Source: Planctomycetota bacterium
GTDB taxonomy: Bacteria > Planctomycetota > JAMOSO01
NCBI GenBank assembly: GCA_027063065.1
Contig: JAMOSO010000027.1
Span: forward strand, 1-49,606
DNA: 49,606 nt
Direction of reading: 5' to 3'
Shown here piece by piece: positions 37,067 to 45,223 of the stretch (its first letter is position 1; each line of letters opens with the position of its first letter). The translations under genes and the position numbers were made by a program. The notes under the pieces are model-generated. The model was not told the origin of the DNA. It ran no database searches and worked only from the letters and a program-made list of their open reading frames with translations.

Positions 37067-37081
37067 ACGAAAGGAGAGTTT

Positions 37082-38524
37082 ATGCCTAAACCAGTGGCTG
37101 AGAAATCTGATAATATCAGTAATCTCAAGCTACAACTAACAATACCAAACTCTAGTTTAACTGGAGATGGTGCATCTAATCTATTTGGAGAAATGTTAAG
37201 TCGTAGTAAAAATGATTTTATAAAAAATAATCACCAATACGATAGAACAACTAAACCAAAGCAGATAGATGATACTGATGTATCTGATTTTTCTACTCAG
37301 TCTAAAATATTACAGCCAAATGTGAATCAAGATTTTATTAATGTGCAACCAAATAGCACATTAATTCATTCTGAAAAATCTAAAACAAAAAAAGAAGATA
37401 AGGATTTTAAAGATGAAAAAATTGAATCAACAGATATAAAAAATAAAATTAGCGAGCCACTTAAAAATATAACTACTCAACAAGATTGTAAAACAGAAAC
37501 TACTCATATTCAAAATACAGATATTAATTCTGATCAAGACACAATATCAGCAAGTAAGCTTGCAACAAACGATGAAGGTCAATTAAACACAGCTATTATT
37601 AATAGTGATACTGTGATTAATAAAAATGAAAAAACTTCTACAATTAAAGAATCTCAAACAACTGACAATTTAAACGATACAACTAATAATGATGAACTCA
37701 GCATCGATATAGTTACATCTGAAAAAAACAGTGACGATGATTCTCAAGAAAAATCAACTGAAGACTCACAAGATACATCAATAGATGAAACAGCAGAAGA
37801 ATCAAACAGTAATGAAAATAATCAAACAGCCGATGATATTTCAGAAACAGTTAAAAAATCTGAAACTCACAAAAAAAGTTTACATGATAACATTACAAAA
37901 GATTCTAAGATTGAGATTGATAATAAAATTAATAATTTAAATCAACTTGAAGTAAAACCAAGTAAAAATACTTCAAAAAATCTCAACAAGATCAAGGTAA
38001 CCGAGGTAAAATCTGCAACTGCCAAAGCTGAATTTAATTCTCAAATTACAGCTAAAATAGATCAGAATTTACAAACTCAAAAACCTCAAAGTACAGTAAA
38101 AATGGCCAATCAACAAGCCATGATAAATCGTATAACATCTAACGTAAAATTAATGGTTGGACGTCAACAAAGCTCTATTCGTATGGATTTAGATCCACCT
38201 GAATTGGGTAAAATGCAAGTTCGTTTAACTGTTAAAGATTCTAATTTAATCGGTCATTTACGTGTAGAATCAGTAGAAGCAAAAGATATTATCAATCGCA
38301 ATTTAGATACGCTAAAAAATTCCCTTGAAAAAGAAGGCTTAGCAATCACAAATTTTCAAGTTGATGTTGATGCTGGCAAAAGCGGCAATCATTGGCAAAA
38401 TCAATATCGTGATAATCAAAATATGGCTGATAATGCACCAGGTAGTTTAATTATATCTGAAACTTTTACTGAAATAAGCGATGAAAATATCATGACACAA
38501 GATAGGTTAAACTTAATTGTTTAG
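37082..38524 (+). CDS. fliK: Flagellar hook-length control protein FliK
   Basis: A 480-residue protein. Residues about 40-340 are low-complexity, acidic and rich in Asn, Asp, Ser, Thr and Lys, as in the unfolded ruler part of FliK. The C-terminal domain (about 355-445) has the FliK signature SIRMDLDPPELGKMQVRLTVKDSNLIGHLRVES and ends in a short tail. FliK measures hook length and switches export from hook to filament proteins. The ATG at 37082 has AAGGAG at good spacing; an upstream in-frame extension through the palindrome is rejected. flgD follows after 9 bp. Confidence 0.85.
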   Translation: MPKPVAEKSDNISNLKLQLTIPNSSLTGDGASNLFGEMLSRSKNDFIKNNHQYDRTTKPKQIDDTDVSDFSTQSKILQPNVNQDFINVQPNSTLIHSEKSKTKKEDKDFKDEKIESTDIKNKISEPLKNITTQQDCKTETTHIQNTDINSDQDTISASKLATNDEGQLNTAIINSDTVINKNEKTSTIKESQTTDNLNDTTNNDELSIDIVTSEKNSDDDSQEKSTEDSQDTSIDETAEESNSNENNQTADDISETVKKSETHKKSLHDNITKDSKIEIDNKINNLNQLEVKPSKNTSKNLNKIKVTEVKSATAKAEFNSQITAKIDQNLQTQKPQSTVKMANQQAMINRITSNVKLMVGRQQSSIRMDLDPPELGKMQVRLTVKDSNLIGHLRVESVEAKDIINRNLDTLKNSLEKEGLAITNFQVDVDAGKSGNHWQNQYRDNQNMADNAPGSLIISETFTEISDENIMTQDRLNLIV

Positions 38525-38533
38525 GAGACAATC

Positions 38534-39043
38534 ATGGAAGTAAGCGCAAATACTTTAGCAGCAGGAACAGCGACTACAGCAGCTATACCAGAAAATAATA
38601 GCAAAGTGGATAAAGATGCTTTTTTAAATTTATTAGTTGCACAACTAAAAAATCAAGATCCTCTTGATCCTGCATCTAATGAAGAATTTATGGGGCAATT
38701 AGCTCAAATGGAAGAATTAGAAAATTCACAAAACCAAATAACAGCATTAAACGATATGACAGAACAGTTGAGCTTGTTATTAAATCAACAAAGTATGTTA
38801 AGTGCTTCTAGCTTGCTGGGCTCACAAGTAAAAACATCTGATAGTAACGGTATGACTACTGGAATTGTCGACAAAGTTTCTGTTGTTGATGGCCAAATAA
38901 AATTAGCTGTTGACGGCTACAAAAAACTCATCGGCGAAGATGGTATCCCTCATGATAAAGATATCGAAACCACTGTTGCAATTAGCGAATTAACTGAAGT
39001 AGCTGTTCCAAAATACGATACTAATGGGGATTGGATTAGATAA
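38534..39043 (+). CDS. flgD: Flagellar hook-cap/assembly protein FlgD
   Basis: A 169-residue hook scaffold protein with the family signature KDAFLNLLVAQLKNQDPLDPASNEEFMGQLAQMEELENSQN in the N-terminal half. It keeps only a reduced C-terminal part with the start of the tudor-like segment (SSLLGSQVKTSDSNG) and lacks the FlgD Ig/FnIII-like region, so it is among the shorter FlgD proteins. It is coupled by TAATG to the next gene. Confidence 0.92.
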   Translation: MEVSANTLAAGTATTAAIPENNSKVDKDAFLNLLVAQLKNQDPLDPASNEEFMGQLAQMEELENSQNQITALNDMTEQLSLLLNQQSMLSASSLLGSQVKTSDSNGMTTGIVDKVSVVDGQIKLAVDGYKKLIGEDGIPHDKDIETTVAISELTEVAVPKYDTNGDWIR

Positions 39044-39501
39044 TGTCCAAACAAATTAATACTATTTTGCACACACCTGTCGTTCCAGGTAATGTAAATA
39101 ACAAGCCCAAAGGGACTAAAAATTTACATACGGCAGAAAATGCTTTTGGCAAATTATTGCAAAGTAAAATAGCCAGTGCTGATGGCATTAAACTCTCTGG
39201 ACATGCGGCAGATAGAGTACGTCAAAGGGGACTTAATGTTACCCAAACAGATTTGACTAACCTAAGCGAAGCCGTCACCAAAGCAGATGCTAAAGGTGCT
39301 AAGGATACCCTTTTTTTGATGGGTGATAATGCATTCTTGGTAAATATTAAAAACCGAGTTGTAGTTACTGTCATTGATCAACAAAAATTAAAAGATGATA
39401 TATTCACTAATATTGATTCTGTTGCTATTGTCAATAAAGATGGAAAAAGCAAAGAATTAAATGGGCAGGACCTCCTATCGAGGATGCCCCTAGCTCGCTG
39501 A
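39043..39501 (+). CDS. Flagellar operon protein of the TIGR02530 type
   Basis: A 152-residue protein whose core ENAFGKLLQ...IKLSGHAADRVRQRGLNVTQTDLTNLSEAVTKADAKGAKDTLFLMGDNAFLVNIKNRVVVTVID matches the small conserved protein found between flgD and flgE in Firmicutes, Deltaproteobacteria and others. Its role is unknown but the genomic link to hook genes is strong. The last codons overlap the first hairpin of the flgE1 leader element (39463-39516). Confidence 0.85.
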   Translation: MSKQINTILHTPVVPGNVNNKPKGTKNLHTAENAFGKLLQSKIASADGIKLSGHAADRVRQRGLNVTQTDLTNLSEAVTKADAKGAKDTLFLMGDNAFLVNIKNRVVVTVIDQQKLKDDIFTNIDSVAIVNKDGKSKELNGQDLLSRMPLAR

Positions 39502-39516
39502 TCGATTGACGCGAGC
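39463..39516 (+). promoter_or_regulatory. Two-hairpin leader element, copy 1 (upstream of flgE1)
   Basis: Hairpin 1 has outer stem GGGCA/TGCCC (39463-39467 with 39485-39489), an asymmetric internal loop of GGA against a single A, inner stem CCTC/GAGG and a 5-nt loop. After 3 nt, hairpin 2 has a 6-bp stem GCTCGC/GCGAGC (39493-39498 with 39511-39516) with the 12-nt loop TGATCGATTGAC. The AAAGGAG ribosome-binding site of flgE1 follows at once. The same architecture recurs before flgE2. The 5' part lies inside the upstream coding sequence. Confidence 0.65.
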
Positions 39517-39529
39517 AAAGGAGAATAAT

Positions 39530-41275
39530 ATGGGCACATCAGCTCTACAAGTAGGCAAGTCTGGATTGTTAGCCAATCAGAAACACTTAGATATAATAGG
39601 TGCAAATATATCTAATGTGTCAACTGTCGGTTATCATAATTCACGTGCTGAATTTTCAAGTTTAATGAGTCGCACACTTGATGGTGGAAGTGGCACACAA
39701 GGAAACCGCGGTGGTATTAATCCTATGCAAATAGGATTAGGCGTAAAAATGTCGGCTGTTTCTAAAAATTTTATACAAGGACGCTTAAGTCAAACTGGTC
39801 AAAAAACTGATTTCGGTATTGATGGTAAGGGCTTTATGCCAGTTGCCACCTTAAATTCAGATGGATCTGTACCAGATAATAAAGATTGGTATTTAACCCG
39901 TGATGGTTCTATGTCAGTTGGTATGATAACTGATAACAATAACTCATTTAAACAAGTTTTAATGCAAAAAGGCACAGGTATGCCACTTTTAGGTGTACCA
40001 AGTGATCCGACTACAGGCTTAGTACCAAGTGGGGATGCAGATGGTATTTACAAACCAAATATTTTAGAACCAATTGAAATCCCAAGTGATTCTATTTATC
40101 CAGCTGAAGCAACAAAAAATATTTTTTTAACAGGCAACTTAAATGCTAGTGGTGATGTAGCTACTCAACCAGCAAAACAAAAAACTGACTTTTATCTATT
40201 TGATGGATCAGCAATTAAACTAACAACAGATTTAGCTGATTTATATAATGATAGTGGAACAACTATGTTTACGGATTTAGCTAATGAACCAACAATATCT
40301 GTTAATATGGATATCGGCGGAAAACCACAAAGTATGGATTTTATTTATGGACAGGATGGTACTACTGTTGATGACTTAGGTAAATTTTATACAAATTTTA
40401 TCGATACATCTATTGTGCCACCTGCTGGTATTGAAGAAGCATCAGTACAATTTATAGATAATCAGTTAGTACTTACTGGAAACTTAGGTCAATCCAATAA
40501 TCTTAGCAATTTAAGTTTAAAACAAAATGATCAACGCTCTACAAATTTTACAGAAATTCAAAAAGCCGATGGTGAATCGACACGATTTACTTCTACAGCT
40601 TATGATTCTTTAGGTAATCTACATGATATTGATTTAACATTAGTTAAAGAAGATGTTGCTGTAAACAACGGACAAACATGGCGGTGGTTTGCTACTTCAA
40701 AAGATAATGCTGGTGACAAACTAGCTGTTGGTACAGGAACAGTGCTTTTTGATAATCAAGGTTCTTATGTTAAAAGTTCTGATGATATTATAAATTTAAA
40801 TTTGGACAATGGAGCAGTTACTCCATTCAAATTTGATTTTCATTTTGATCAATTATCTAATTTATCTAATCCAAATGGTAGCGATGTTACGGTACAGGAT
40901 CTAGATGGATTTGGTAAAGGTGAATTACGTGATTGGATAGTTGAATCTAATGGCACAGTTGTAGGTAATTATACCAATGGTAAAAATCGCGAATTTGGTC
41001 GTATACCAATTTTAACCCTTACAAATCAAGCTGGGTTGATGGCACAAGGTGATAATTTATATAAACAAAGTGAGAATACAGGAGATTTATTTGTACGCAC
41101 CGCAGGTACATCTGTTGCTGGAAATTTACGCCAATTTACACTTGAAGATTCAAATGTAGATTTAGCTGTTGAGATGACAAGAATGATAGAAGCGCAAAGG
41201 GCTTTTTCTTCAAATTCAAAAGTTATCACTACTGATCAAGAAATTATTGATGTGGCAATTAATTTAATACGTTAA
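39530..41275 (+). CDS. flgE: Flagellar hook protein, first copy (FlgE family)
   Basis: A 581-residue protein of the FlgE/FlgF/FlgG family. The N-terminus has KSGLLANQKHLDIIGANISNVSTVGYHNSRAEF (rod/hook signature ANNISNV..GY), the core includes GIDGKGFMPV, and the C-terminus EDSNVDLAVEMTRMIEAQRAFSSNSKVITTDQEIIDVAINLIR is the hook coiled-coil. It is longer than E. coli FlgE (about 400). The real start is the ATG at 39530 with AAAGGAG; an in-frame TTG at 39506 lies inside the leader hairpin. A second, larger hook gene follows. Confidence 0.9.
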   Translation: MGTSALQVGKSGLLANQKHLDIIGANISNVSTVGYHNSRAEFSSLMSRTLDGGSGTQGNRGGINPMQIGLGVKMSAVSKNFIQGRLSQTGQKTDFGIDGKGFMPVATLNSDGSVPDNKDWYLTRDGSMSVGMITDNNNSFKQVLMQKGTGMPLLGVPSDPTTGLVPSGDADGIYKPNILEPIEIPSDSIYPAEATKNIFLTGNLNASGDVATQPAKQKTDFYLFDGSAIKLTTDLADLYNDSGTTMFTDLANEPTISVNMDIGGKPQSMDFIYGQDGTTVDDLGKFYTNFIDTSIVPPAGIEEASVQFIDNQLVLTGNLGQSNNLSNLSLKQNDQRSTNFTEIQKADGESTRFTSTAYDSLGNLHDIDLTLVKEDVAVNNGQTWRWFATSKDNAGDKLAVGTGTVLFDNQGSYVKSSDDIINLNLDNGAVTPFKFDFHFDQLSNLSNPNGSDVTVQDLDGFGKGELRDWIVESNGTVVGNYTNGKNREFGRIPILTLTNQAGLMAQGDNLYKQSENTGDLFVRTAGTSVAGNLRQFTLEDSNVDLAVEMTRMIEAQRAFSSNSKVITTDQEIIDVAINLIR

Positions 41276-41285
41276 TTTATTTAAT

Positions 41286-41340
41286 AGGCTGGACCCAAAC
41301 CACGGGAAGCCTTATTTGTCGTTGACCGATTGATACGACA
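41286..41340 (+). promoter_or_regulatory. Two-hairpin leader element, copy 2 (upstream of flgE2)
   Basis: Hairpin 1 has outer stem AGGCT/AGCCT (41286-41290 with 41308-41312), internal loop GGA against A, inner stem CCC/GGG and a 7-nt loop. After 4 nt, hairpin 2 has a 6-bp stem TGTCGT/ACGACA (41317-41322 with 41335-41340) with the 12-nt loop TGACCGATTGAT. The AAGGAG site of flgE2 follows 4-5 bases later. Stem bases differ from copy 1 by paired changes, while the GGA/A internal loop and the 12-nt loop are kept. Unlike copy 1 it is fully intergenic. Confidence 0.7.
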
Positions 41341-41358
41341 TAAAAAGGAGAAAATTTT

Positions 41359-44157
41359 ATGGCTTTACTACGCTCATTAACAACTGGTATTTCTGGTTTA
41401 CAAAACCATCAAATCGCAATGGATGTCATTGGCGATAATCTTGCAAATGTAAATACAACAGGTTTCAAATCTGGACGTGTTCAATTTGCAACAATGTTTT
41501 CACAAACAATAGGCTCTGCAGAACGCCCAACTATGCAAAAAGGTGGACTTGATCCACAGCAAATTGGTGTCGGAATGAAAACTGCCGAGATTTCTCATAA
41601 TTTTAATCAAGGAGCACTAGAAAATACTGGAGTAAAATCTGATTTAGGTATTGATGGTGAAGGATTTTTTGTTTTAGATTCAATGGGACAAAATTTTTAT
41701 ACTCGTGATGGTGCATTTGAATTAGGACTTAAAAAATCAATCAATGATAAAGGAGTTGAAGTTACAAAAAGAACTTTAATTCATAAAGGCACTGGCCTTG
41801 CTTTACAAGGTCAAATTGCAAATACCGATGGAAGTATTGATGCTCCATCTATGGGTGCATTAGACGATATAAATATACCTCTTGGCGAATTGCAATTAGG
41901 CAAAGCAACTGAAAATGCTTTTTTTATGGGTAATTTAAATTCAGCTGGTCAAGTTTCTACTACAGGTACTCGCTCATTTTCTGCAGAATTTTTTAGTGAT
42001 CCAACACTATCTACTTATGCTCATGCCGATACTGACATTGGTGATTTATATACTAGTGATGGTTTATTGATGGAAAATCATAAATCAATAGATTTAAGTG
42101 TAGAAAAAGGTGGACGTAAAATTACAAATACTTTTGTCTACGGAAAAAATAAAAATGGTACCACTTTAGGCGATTTAGCTTTGTTTATGCAAAGGATGGC
42201 AGGATTACATACAGATAACACTATGATAAGTGATAATGCTATTGGCGGTGTAGGTATTGCAAAAGATGCCGGAGGCACAGTTGAAGAAGTTAATGTTGCC
42301 AATACTGGTTCATCTCCTAGCTTAAACCATAACCAAACACATGACGAAGGTGTTGCCGATAATGATGGTGTCAATGAAACCCGTTTACAATTTGGTGCTG
42401 CAAGACCTATGAATACAGTTGAAAATAAAACAACTAAAGTAATAAATGCCAATACATTTACCTTAACCGATAATGAATTGGCAAATACAAGAACTACTCA
42501 GGGCAACACTATTGCTTATGAATTTAATAAAATGCCAGCTGACAATCGCCATATGAGTGTACAAGTAGATTTAGATAATAATGGTAGCTATGAAACAACT
42601 GCAGAAATTACTGATATAGATGAAGCAACTGGAAAATTTACAATAAACACAAGTACAGCTCATGGGTTAACAGATGGTCAACCAGTTTCAGCAAGATTAT
42701 CTAATAGTGCGGATGGTGCCTCTGCACAATTTGGTATAAATGAGTTATATTTAAAAGATGGCGGTACATCATCATTAGCCGGTCATGTAGGTAATAAATT
42801 ATCAGTAACAGCAAATGTTAATAAAATTACTATCAGCGACTCGTCCGCAGATTATGATTGGACTGTTACTACAATGGGTGATGGAGATAGTATATATCTT
42901 TCTGGTGCTGATATTACAGATGGATGGTATAATATTAAAGGCGCTCCAGTAACTAATCAAGATACAAATGGTGATGGCCATTTAGATACAGTTATTACTC
43001 TAGATCGCGATGCTGGAACAGGATCGGTTAGCGATTTAATGGTTGGTAATGTTATTAGTTATACAGATATTACTGCAGAAAATAACTACTTATTTAATGA
43101 TATAATGGCTGGTGATAATATTGCGATGAAAGGTGATGGTGCTTTAGATGGTATGTATCAAGTGCTAGATAAAGCTGTAGATTCGGATGGTGATGGTGTG
43201 GCTGATTCTATTAGACTTGGTTTTAAAGGGGCAAGTGGTGCTAATATAGGAGATAATGCTTTTTCTGGTGTTTTAGGCAAAGAAACTGATATTACTTATC
43301 AAATAAATCCTAATAAATTATATGTAAATGGTAATTTGGGAACTAAAAATGAAATTTCAAATTGGCGAATGACATCTGGAAATACTACTTGGGAATCTTT
43401 TTCAAGCGATGACGATGTTGCCGCAGATGGCGAATCTACAACATCAACATTAACAGTATTTGATTCTCAAGGCGGAGCACATTCTATTAATATGGTAGCT
43501 ACTAGAATTGATACTAAAAGCAATAATGGTGCTTCATGGAGATGGTATGCTGATGCTATTGATGACGATAATGATTTAACAGATGATATAGATCCAGATA
43601 TTGCAGTAGGTTCAGGAACTATGAAATTTGATAATCTAGGTGATTATCTAGGCGAATCAAACGATCGTATTAAAATTGATTTAGATAATGGTCAAGCAAC
43701 ACAATTAATAATTGATCCTGATTTTGCTGGTATGAATCAACGAGAATCTTCAATAGGTGCTTCAGAATTAGATGTTAAAGAACAAGATGGATTAGAAAGA
43801 GGAATATTAAATAATTGGAGCATATCAGGAGACGGTACTGTAGTAGCTGTATATTCTAATGGATTGACAAAAGATGTTGCTAGAATTGCCGTTACTACAT
43901 TTCGCAATAATAATGGATTAGTAAGTACAGGTAGTAATTTATTTCGTGATGATTTAAATACTGGCGGACCGCGTGCTAATGTTGCAGGCCAAAATGAAGC
44001 AGGTAATATGCGTAGTTTTACACTTGAATCATCAAATGTTGATTTATCCTTAGAATTTACAAAAATGATAACAACACAAAGAGGTTTCCAAGCCAATGCT
44101 AGAACAATTACTACAAGTGATGAAATGCTAACTGAGCTTGTAAATCTAAAAAGATAA
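41359..44157 (+). CDS. flgE2: Flagellar hook protein, second copy with large insert (FlgE family)
   Basis: A 932-residue hook-type protein. The N-terminus MALLRSLTTGISGLQNHQIAMDVIGDNLANVNTTGFKSGRVQF and C-terminus LESSNVDLSLEFTKMITTQRGFQANARTITTSDEMLTELVNLKR are standard FlgE, with GIDGEGFFVL early on. The centre (about residues 320-700) is a big variable insert rich in Asp, Gly, Asn and Thr with three EF-hand-like loops: DLDNNGSYE (404), DTNGDGHLD (535) and DSDGDGVAD (608). Such loops suggest calcium binding. It should form, or decorate, the hook surface. Which of the two FlgE proteins builds the main hook is not clear from sequence. Confidence 0.9.
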   Translation: MALLRSLTTGISGLQNHQIAMDVIGDNLANVNTTGFKSGRVQFATMFSQTIGSAERPTMQKGGLDPQQIGVGMKTAEISHNFNQGALENTGVKSDLGIDGEGFFVLDSMGQNFYTRDGAFELGLKKSINDKGVEVTKRTLIHKGTGLALQGQIANTDGSIDAPSMGALDDINIPLGELQLGKATENAFFMGNLNSAGQVSTTGTRSFSAEFFSDPTLSTYAHADTDIGDLYTSDGLLMENHKSIDLSVEKGGRKITNTFVYGKNKNGTTLGDLALFMQRMAGLHTDNTMISDNAIGGVGIAKDAGGTVEEVNVANTGSSPSLNHNQTHDEGVADNDGVNETRLQFGAARPMNTVENKTTKVINANTFTLTDNELANTRTTQGNTIAYEFNKMPADNRHMSVQVDLDNNGSYETTAEITDIDEATGKFTINTSTAHGLTDGQPVSARLSNSADGASAQFGINELYLKDGGTSSLAGHVGNKLSVTANVNKITISDSSADYDWTVTTMGDGDSIYLSGADITDGWYNIKGAPVTNQDTNGDGHLDTVITLDRDAGTGSVSDLMVGNVISYTDITAENNYLFNDIMAGDNIAMKGDGALDGMYQVLDKAVDSDGDGVADSIRLGFKGASGANIGDNAFSGVLGKETDITYQINPNKLYVNGNLGTKNEISNWRMTSGNTTWESFSSDDDVAADGESTTSTLTVFDSQGGAHSINMVATRIDTKSNNGASWRWYADAIDDDNDLTDDIDPDIAVGSGTMKFDNLGDYLGESNDRIKIDLDNGQATQLIIDPDFAGMNQRESSIGASELDVKEQDGLERGILNNWSISGDGTVVAVYSNGLTKDVARIAVTTFRNNNGLVSTGSNLFRDDLNTGGPRANVAGQNEAGNMRSFTLESSNVDLSLEFTKMITTQRGFQANARTITTSDEMLTELVNLKR

Positions 44158-44165
44158 TAAATAGT

Positions 44166-44203
44166 TTTAGATGAGTATAGATAATCTGTACTCATCTAAA
44201 TTT
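44166..44203 (+). terminator. Hairpin between flgE2 and flbD, possible weak terminator
   Basis: A perfect 12-bp stem (44166-44177 with 44189-44200) with an 11-nt loop, followed only by TTT. It may reduce read-through or protect the flgE2 message end, separating hook genes from motA-motB. Confidence 0.5.
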
Positions 44204-44215
44204 ATGTGAGATATA

Positions 44216-44437
44216 ATGATTAAATTAACTAAAATAAATAACGAAAATTTTATTCTTAATGCCAATCTGATAAAGTTTGTAGAAGAAAAACCCGATACCA
44301 TCATTACATTGCAAAATAATGACAAGATTTTAGTCAAGGATAGTGCGGATTTGGTTATGGAAAAAGTAATTACTTATGCACGATTGATTAGATCTTTGCC
44401 AGAACAGTTAAATATGCACAGTGATAATTGTGGTTAG
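44216..44437 (+). CDS. flbD: FlbD/SwrD family flagellar protein
   Basis: A 73-residue small protein. MIKLTKINNENFILNANLIKFVEEKPDTIITLQNNDKILVKDSADLVMEKVITY matches the FlbD/SwrD family encoded between flgE and motA in many bacteria (not the Caulobacter activator of the same name). In Bacillus SwrD raises stator power. It fits its place directly upstream of motA. Confidence 0.9.
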   Translation: MIKLTKINNENFILNANLIKFVEEKPDTIITLQNNDKILVKDSADLVMEKVITYARLIRSLPEQLNMHSDNCG

Positions 44438-44449
44438 GATTTTCTAAAT

Positions 44450-45214
44450 ATGGATATAACAACATTAATAGGTTTAGTTTTAGGTACAGCCATGATTGTT
44501 TCTGGTATGGGCTTAGAACATTTAACTGAATATTACCTAGATATGCCATCAGTATATATGGTAATTGGTGGTGGTTTTGCCTCGGCATTATTTACTATTC
44601 CAATGGAAATTATGAAGGGTATGGTTGGTGTAGGTAAAAATACACTGCTAATTACTACTACAGATGTGGCCAAATTAATTGAAGATATGGTATCCTATGC
44701 AGAAATCGCCAGACGTGATGGTATTTTAGCATTAGAACAAGTATGTGATCAAATTTCTGACGAGTTTTTAACTAAAGGATTACGCTTAGCAGTTGACGGA
44801 ACTGATCCAGAATTAATACAAACAATTTTACAAACAGAAGTTGACTGTATTGGAATGCGCCACGAAACTAATTTAAAAATATTTGCATCAATGAGTAAGT
44901 ATTTTCCGGCTTGGGGAATGATTGGAACTTTAGTAGGACTTGTGGCCATGTTATATAATATGTCTGATCCTTCATCTATTGGACCTTCAATGGCTGTTGC
45001 CATTATTACTACTTTATATGGGGCTATTGTAGCTAATTTTATTACTGGCCCAATGGAAGACAAATTAGCAATCAGAAATGACCAAGAATTGTTTGCTAAA
45101 GAAATTATTATACAAGGTGTTATGAGTATTCAATCTGGAGATAATCCACGTATTGTTGAACAAAAGTTAAATATTTATTTAGCTCCTGGCGATCGTAAAG
45201 AATCAGAGGAATAG
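44450..45214 (+). CDS. motA: Flagellar stator protein MotA
   Basis: A 254-residue proton-channel stator subunit with four membrane segments (about 4-22, 30-50, 145-165, 180-200). It has the family signature GTLVGLVAMLYNMSDPSSIGPSMAVAIITTLYGAIVAN and the cytosolic loop with charged residues that contact FliG (IARRDGILALE). It pairs with MotB 9 bp downstream. Whether the ion is H+ or Na+ cannot be decided. Confidence 0.95.
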   Translation: MDITTLIGLVLGTAMIVSGMGLEHLTEYYLDMPSVYMVIGGGFASALFTIPMEIMKGMVGVGKNTLLITTTDVAKLIEDMVSYAEIARRDGILALEQVCDQISDEFLTKGLRLAVDGTDPELIQTILQTEVDCIGMRHETNLKIFASMSKYFPAWGMIGTLVGLVAMLYNMSDPSSIGPSMAVAIITTLYGAIVANFITGPMEDKLAIRNDQELFAKEIIIQGVMSIQSGDNPRIVEQKLNIYLAPGDRKESEE

Positions 45215-45223
45215 GAACTATTA

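Noticed and set aside
37034-37081. N-terminal extension of FliK through the palindrome
   Set aside because: The ATG at 37082 has a proper AAGGAG site; the extension would translate the palindrome and ribosome-binding site.
39506-39529. TTG start for flgE1
   Set aside because: It lies inside the second leader hairpin and contains the ribosome-binding site that serves the ATG at 39530.
41317-41340. Sigma-28 promoter suggested by CCGAT in the flgE2 leader loop
   Set aside because: The equivalent loop before flgE1 has no matching -35 TAAA box, and the conserved feature is the hairpin rather than promoter spacing.
42300-43300. Horizontal insertion in flgE2
   Set aside because: The insert is a normal site of length variation in hook proteins and its base composition looks like the neighbours.
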